NCBI GenBank assembly: GCA_030849065.1
Contig: JASAON010001446.1
Span: 1-29,248, forward strand
From: Jaenimonas drosophilae
Taxonomy: Eukaryota; Euglenozoa; Kinetoplastea; Trypanosomatida; Trypanosomatidae
Direction of reading: 5' to 3'
Length of the DNA: 29,248 bases
Part shown: positions 25,401 to 29,248 of the stretch, piece after piece
Position numbering within the stretch: the stretch's first letter is position 1
Layout of the letters: every line of letters starts with the position of its first letter
Program-made: the position numbers and the translations under genes
The notes under the pieces: generated by a model
What the model saw: only the letters and a program-made list of their open reading frames with translations
Database searches by the model: none
What the model was told of the DNA's origin: nothing

Positions 25401-28400
25401 CGGTATGAAGAGCATCTGGCACACGATGATCTCTACGGACACCGCAACAGACTCATCTTTGGCTGCAATGTGCTGAACAATCCAAGCGGGGAGCAGTAAA
25501 TCTCGTATGGAGTGAGCCAAGCAACGCGCGGCACCAATTGCCTTGCTTGGGTGGTTTGCTTCAAACTCGAGATATGCAACGAACGCAATCATCCAAGCCG
25601 TGACGAGAGAGGCTAAGCTGTAGGCGCAGCTCCACATCACCATGCCAGGGATGGTAAGCATAAAGGACCAACCTTCGCACAGTCGCAATGCGCGGAGCGC
25701 AACAAGAGGGAACGCCGCTGGCACAAATCCCACGACGATGCAGAACAAACGGAGGATGAGCGCCACGTAGTGCGTAAAGATGTACTCCATGCGAAGAAAG
25801 TAGATGGATAGCAGAAACTCGACCAGGAGAACCGCGCTGAATATGCCTTCCATCACCTTGTTGTTTGGTTGCACAGCTGACATGATGAGCATAACCAACA
25901 ACACCACATTGGACTCACGGATCGTAGCGGGTCCTGTCCACTGCCGCTCCATCACCTGAATCCCGAAGCTCTTGCGTTCTGTAGCACTTAAGGCCACCTC
26001 AATCACTTCCATATCATGAATCGCGCGCATACCAGGGTCTTCGTTGCGGCAGTCCCATGCCTGGTCAATGGAGTGTGCTAGAGAATCCGCTGTTCTTACA
26101 CGGAGACCTGCACTCGTTGTCTGTGCATTCCCAGCCGAGACGGACTGCTCCACGTTGCGAACAAACCGCTGGACGCCATCCCGCCCACGGCGGTCGTACT
26201 GAGCTGCCTCAAGTGCTTCCTTGGCAGCACGAATGTCATCTGCCCACATGATGCCATCCACCTGCTCACGAAGAGCTTCCATGTTCGGTGCCCGATGGGC
26301 ATCGAGCAGCTCCATCTTGCTCTGATTGCGGAATCGTGCTCGGTTCTTCTTGAGCTTCGTTTCGTCACTGATCTCATAGTGGCTCATGATGGCGCTGTGT
26401 GTACCAAGAAAGGTGGCTGCCCAGGGATAGATGAGCAAAAATGCATTGCAGATGGCCACCTGTGCAATGGGAATACGAAAGCGTTGAAGCACGTAGTCCC
26501 CCAAGACGTGGAACTCTGCCTTGGTGTACCGAACATGAAAGACGGGTGAGTCGGGGAGCTCGTCTGCTGCTCTTGGCGTGTGGGTGAGGATGGTTGCCGC
26601 GTACTGCGGGCTCACTGTGCTCCATAGGTACAGGAAGACGCTACCCCAGTTGCCGTCGCTCGTGACGAGGAGGGAATTCTGTGCGAGGCCACGAACGGAG
26701 GAACCAATCCCGGCAATGGCAAAGGGGAAGAGCAGCACCAAGTAGTAGATGGATCGCATCAGCGCACGGCAGTAGGTTCGAGTACCCGAGTGCTCTGGCA
26801 CGAAGGCCCGCACCACAAAGGGGAACTTGAAGAGTAAGAAGGTCACGGCGATCGCACCGCCGTACTTCACTACAGCTGCGTAAATGAGGGCCCCAACAAT
26901 GAGGCACAAATCAAACACAAGCCAAATATTCCACGGCAGCATCAGGGCAACCACAAACTGTAGGCAAATGATGACGATATCTAGGTCATTGTGTACCCGT
27001 GTAAGGAGAGTCCGTGGAACGATACCAATGTATATCAGCAGAAGTGCGCTGATCACTAATTGAGCCAGCAACACGTACTTTGCATAAAGACCCTTGAGAC
27101 TTTGAACGCGCTCCCAGCGAGAGGGTCGAGGAGGGGTCGGGGGAACCCAGCGCCGTCGATGCAATGCCACCAAAAGATCCTTACAGGCGCAGCAGAAGTT
27201 CTCCCGCCACACGAGGCGAGTCACCGCGTGGAGCACCTCCCTCTTCCGGGACGCCAACTGATTAGAAATGTGCTCCATGATATAGTGATGACGCATTTGA
27301 GCGCTGTAGTGTAGTCGAAGTGCAGAGCAAATCCGGTCTGTAGCCTGCTGGCGCTCAGCTGCAAGAATAATTTGCCGCTGCTGCCATCGGCGTTGAGTAA
27401 ACAGCACAGCATTCCGCAATTGCGTGTAGTGATTTCTCTGCTGAATCCCACGTCTCCAGGCACTGATGGCCGTTGAAGCCTGGTGCCGTCGAGCCTCCGC
27501 CCTTCGTTCACGTTGCACAAATGACCAACGCCTAAAGAACAACTGAATACGGGACGCAGCAGCCACCTTCTCCTCTTCGCGGATCGGTTGTTCTGAGTCA
27601 GCTGTACGCGGAGCCAACAACTCATGCTCCACCATGGCATTGTCCGTCAACTTGGAGGGAGTGTTCCGAGAACTGGTGTGGTCGTAATGTGCAGGCGGGG
27701 TGCGCTCACCACTGCAGACTACATGAGAGCCAATGGGTTNTGTGGCAGCTTCCTTAGCCTGCTGGCGGACCAGTGCACGACGCATATTATAACCACGTGC
27801 AACCCGTTGCAAGAAGAACGCCGCCTGCGTCCTACGCACTTGCTCTTGTTCTAGCAGGCGAAGGTACCGGGTAGTGAACTTAGGCATCACACGGTTCTCA
27901 AAGGCGTCCATCTCTTTTGCAATGATGCCTTGGCGTCGCGCAGCTTCTTTACTAAGCAGGGCAGCCTTTCGATTAACGAAGGTAGTCGTGAGAAGAGCAG
28001 ACTGAAAGCACGTCTTTTGAACGCCAGATCGTGCTTCCTCTTCTTGCTTGAAAAAGCGTTGTCGAGCAAGATACTCCTCGTATCCAAGAGCGTGCAACAC
28101 CTGGGCAAAGAGCGCTGAGCTGCGGTTGCCGTCATGGAGCAGCAGCTGCTTAAGGAGGGGAAGATTGGTGCATTGATGCAGCAGCGCCTCATCGTACACC
28201 GTGTGGCCCTTGGAGTTGATCACATTTAGTGTATCAACAATCTCTTGACTAAGAAAGAGCCACTCCACCAGCTCTGACATGGATGACGCTTCCAGCAAAC
28301 GATTTCTCATCAAGATGTGCATGAAGGTATTGCCCAGCACGTCTTGAGCATCTACAGCGCTGCTGAAAGCACGAACAAGTATCATCAGCACAGCAATCCT

Positions 28401-28673
28401 CTGTGAATGCCGAGCAGCTACATGCAGTGGTGTTTCCCCACGAGCGTTTATCGACCATCGCGTGTAGGGGCGGTGGCGAAGAAGGACTAACAGGCAATCC
28501 GATGCATCATGGGAAGCAGCCACATGCAGCAAGGAGTTTCCCCCACTAACGTCACAGACAACATCGCAGCCATGATCGATTGCCTGGCATAGAGCAGTAA
28601 CATCGTCCCGCTCCACGATTTCTGCGAGAGCAGCCCCATTCTGAGGTTCACGCAGTCGTTCGGCCATCTCCAT
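22491..28673 (-). CDS. Ankyrin-IQ-four-repeat cation-channel-like protein
   Basis: A 2060-residue protein. Residues about 14-150 hold ankyrin repeats (GGNSLLHVAASHDASDCLLVLL, RGETPLHVAARHSQRIAVLMIL, then a weaker GNTFMHILMRN unit). IQ-like calmodulin-binding motifs follow at about 284-301 (FFLQRVARGYNMRRALVR) and 372-392 (SRIQLFFRRW), with more Arg-rich helices to about 490. Four blocks of hydrophobic segments lie at about 530-760, 920-1105, 1250-1440 and 1475-1745, each with S1-S6-like spans and a re-entrant segment before the last span, as in four-domain voltage-gated-type channels. S4-like helices have few, widely spaced Arg (block III: VRVFAALRFVSLLRIF). No Ca- or Na-type selectivity ring is recognisable. 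The C-terminal 315 residues are cytosolic. ATG at 28673 was chosen because an AG at 28788-28787 precedes it and the leader has no other ATG. An ambiguous base at 27740 leaves one residue undefined. Ion and gating are unknown. Confidence 0.75.
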   Translation of the reverse strand: MEMAERLREPQNGAALAEIVERDDVTALCQAIDHGCDVVCDVSGGNSLLHVAASHDASDCLLVLLRHRPYTRWSINARGETPLHVAARHSQRIAVLMILVRAFSSAVDAQDVLGNTFMHILMRNRLLEASSMSELVEWLFLSQEIVDTLNVINSKGHTVYDEALLHQCTNLPLLKQLLLHDGNRSSALFAQVLHALGYEEYLARQRFFKQEEEARSGVQKTCFQSALLTTTFVNRKAALLSKEAARRQGIIAKEMDAFENRVMPKFTTRYLRLLEQEQVRRTQAAFFLQRVARGYNMRRALVRQQAKEAATXPIGSHVVCSGERTPPAHYDHTSSRNTPSKLTDNAMVEHELLAPRTADSEQPIREEEKVAAASRIQLFFRRWSFVQRERRAEARRHQASTAISAWRRGIQQRNHYTQLRNAVLFTQRRWQQRQIILAAERQQATDRICSALRLHYSAQMRHHYIMEHISNQLASRKREVLHAVTRLVWRENFCCACKDLLVALHRRRWVPPTPPRPSRWERVQSLKGLYAKYVLLAQLVISALLLIYIGIVPRTLLTRVHNDLDIVIICLQFVVALMLPWNIWLVFDLCLIVGALIYAAVVKYGGAIAVTFLLFKFPFVVRAFVPEHSGTRTYCRALMRSIYYLVLLFPFAIAGIGSSVRGLAQNSLLVTSDGNWGSVFLYLWSTVSPQYAATILTHTPRAADELPDSPVFHVRYTKAEFHVLGDYVLQRFRIPIAQVAICNAFLLIYPWAATFLGTHSAIMSHYEISDETKLKKNRARFRNQSKMELLDAHRAPNMEALREQVDGIMWADDIRAAKEALEAAQYDRRGRDGVQRFVRNVEQSVSAGNAQTTSAGLRVRTADSLAHSIDQAWDCRNEDPGMRAIHDMEVIEVALSATERKSFGIQVMERQWTGPATIRESNVVLLVMLIMSAVQPNNKVMEGIFSAVLLVEFLLSIYFLRMEYIFTHYVALILRLFCIVVGFVPAAFPLVALRALRLCEGWSFMLTIPGMVMWSCAYSLASLVTAWMIAFVAYLEFEANHPSKAIGAARCLAHSIRDLLLPAWIVQHIAAKDESVAVSVEIIVCQMLFIPFFLSILLHPLLHIGNFIGRFLRLVLHSLHVDVVEYLDSYIEGATWYRHWRLSIGLPVKMAVRAKMWVYDRWRIAFRHFIDLNMCDHLHISHHLPSAVFPVEVEDSSFIARGRNTEHVQNEIVSTGTFLSLDDALKASRHEHHWLWKLCFISSIRWTRSTPLHSAHAILTLASFAFLWASTSSSHSPSSLRVVAAVVHVLSVVSALVVLPRNRTGVLTVVSCATLLAAVAIGFSTDRSVRVFAALRFVSLLRIFQIQVFPLSKVQRFLESYLDSGVRILLPALLVGLIFFVVEVVKAHYVDHPGKSLEAVRSNIAHQFTEDSNVLYSIFSWWVCPALCMSSCIAYLYWSGGNLRNSRSLLINTIPLLEDPVSMLGFHRYDFYYRWVGNGVLVISLVFGCIFSPSSTVFSRDEQNYNFFFSWEVFFTLVGLLSSVAAVSAAVHRCVRTWTRIHCFNEDERCLNIWLGDAILMTLAVMELLYYAFALPLAVTLLMEKDVCLISADNYAVIFICVRFIFILRLTPRQYALSFFREFSLLLFAVITILIYFFGSSSAMCDVAVAATDVPITPSMWHEAFNELVRQIFTSAVPAVVNRAWQPYNATSVALDMMAAGTSVELISNNYSSAKLLFALAVIGKVLLSTTCGLVIAVLLVPFRGGVPLPPKAQFMYNTLFGGIDAILREGAKVHDDMRPQVRLKMQRQKLRHVFTLSGIPLWTLPHLLEELNICRPANQRRFMFALRQLLTYLPIREKRQLQVHEYMDQWVTYRAGGPAKLSFSSLEVFPPAAKEQTSEGNPLEAIPTPQREPVVPTIYVHPLRLIQAIALFELSFPSDSSVETRLWLDFFKSTQKLRGATLMQSLWRMHKAQLTFDADPTRSLRERVYLSQLRRSFRSLQLHRNIDFRSSETFEEAVKHGRLTFNPGADHHDVLDRLRGHYQQLIPRGGGVNLTTAPASPTVEELGEAHSDSIDSQIL

Positions 28674-28786
28674 GGCAGGCCTTGGGAGGAAGTGAGTAGG
28701 GGATTGGAGTAACAAGCAGTACCGAAACAATCAAGTCGTCGGTGGTTTTCCCCCACTGAGGAAGTCTTCTTCTTCGAATGACTTCG

Positions 28787-28822
28787 CTTAACCAGGAAGA
28801 GATTGGAAAAGAAGAGAAGATG
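28787..28822 (-). promoter_or_regulatory. Predicted trans-splice acceptor for the channel-like gene
   Basis: Minus-strand CATCTTCTCTTCTTTTCC and AATCTCTTCCTGGTTAAG end in the AG at 28788-28787. The 113-base leader to the ATG at 28673 contains no other ATG. Confidence 0.5.
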
Positions 28823-28904
28823 TACATCAGAAGACTAATACACCGCAGTAGTCAGTTCTACCAAACATCATGATTTGTGATCAATGCTTCGCTGTTTTCC
28901 ATCC

Positions 28905-29248
28905 TCAGTCACCATAGGCAATGCTTAGGGCATTCATCAGCTGCTGCTGGGCGATGTTGTGGAAGCCTTCCAATTGGCGCTCGGTTTTGGCAAGCTCTTC
29001 CTCAATACATGCATCCCACTTCTCCTTTCGTGCAACAAGCTGTGCCACGAAGTCACAAAGAGTACGGAAGCTTGAGCTACTCCGCTCTGCTGGGCATCCC
29101 TTTGGTAGTGGTGTGCACTTTTGGCTGTAGGGTTGTAGTCGATCCACACTCCGCTCCAGGTTGATACGACGATGGAAGTGTTTCACAATGGACATCTCCA
29201 GACAACGAAGAGACTGCATGGATACTCTCAGATACTGTAGAACCATCG
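28905..29248 (-). CDS. C-terminal part of an unrecognised protein (runs in from outside)
   Basis: An open frame enters at the right edge and ends with TGA at 28907-28905. A Met codon lies at 29246-29244, but the frame is open to the edge, so the true start may be outside. The 113 visible residues are polar and largely helical in character, with a charged stretch DFVAQLVARKEKWDACIEEELAKTE that could form a coiled coil, then a Gln-rich helix near the end. I recognise no family. It is the first gene of the co-directional set seen here; the channel-like gene starts 231 bases downstream. Confidence 0.6.
   Translation of the reverse strand, partial: MVLQYLRVSMQSLRCLEMSIVKHFHRRINLERSVDRLQPYSQKCTPLPKGCPAERSSSSFRTLCDFVAQLVARKEKWDACIEEELAKTERQLEGFHNIAQQQLMNALSIAYGD

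Noticed and set aside
1..29248. Insertion sequences, retroelements, CRISPR arrays or operon-type promoters
   Set aside because: No transposase, reverse transcriptase, terminal repeats or regularly spaced repeats were seen; gene layout is eukaryotic polycistronic.

Overview
The window reads as nuclear DNA of a kinetoplastid-like flagellate. All 15 credible genes lie on the minus strand. Each is one uninterrupted open frame with standard stop codons. Most gene starts are preceded by a pyrimidine-rich stretch and then an AG a few dozen bases before the ATG, as expected for a polycistronic unit resolved by spliced-leader trans-splicing. Gene content agrees: a haem-globin-coupled soluble adenylate cyclase of the type described from Leishmania (HemAC), a leucine-rich-repeat dual-specificity phosphatase, and a very long pantothenate kinase fusion. 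The histone H2B is longer at both ends than the short core H2B of trypanosomatids as I remember it, so either the host is not a typical trypanosomatid (for example a free-living bodonid) or this is the H2B variant. The species assignment is inference.

Layout in transcription order (right to left): C-terminal piece of an unknown protein (29248-28905); a 2060-residue ankyrin/IQ/four-repeat channel-like protein (28673-22491); a tandem-globin adenylate cyclase (22228-20282); a 71-residue single-span protein (19515-19300); proteasome subunit beta-3 (18935-18318); RNA polymerase subunit RPB9 (17990-17574); a four-span membrane protein (17230-16694); a 1463-residue fusion of sphingomyelinase-like phosphodiesterase, membrane segment, degenerate acyl-CoA-synthetase-like domain and type II pantothenate kinase (16518-12127); an MFSD1-like transporter (11275-9719); an RRM protein (9299-8499); the LRR-DSP phosphatase (7285-5909); an Mpv17-like membrane protein (4899-4276); a class V PLP enzyme (3645-1759); histone H2B (1039-599); and the N-terminal part of a membrane protein (264-1).

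As usual in such units, neighbouring genes mostly do unrelated jobs (proteasome, transcription, chromatin, CoA synthesis, transport), so adjacency alone is weak evidence of shared function. The channel-like protein and the gas-sensing cyclase next to it could both be signalling proteins, but that link is speculative. The long gaps between genes (up to 1.2 kb) look like 3' UTRs: they are rich in low-complexity stretches and hold no convincing reading frame. I see no tRNA, rRNA, mobile element or CRISPR array.

The three most notable items are the pantothenate kinase fusion with its apparently dead adenylation domain, the cyclase with two globin domains each keeping a proximal histidine, and the ankyrin-IQ-channel protein with sparse S4 charges and no recognisable selectivity motif.
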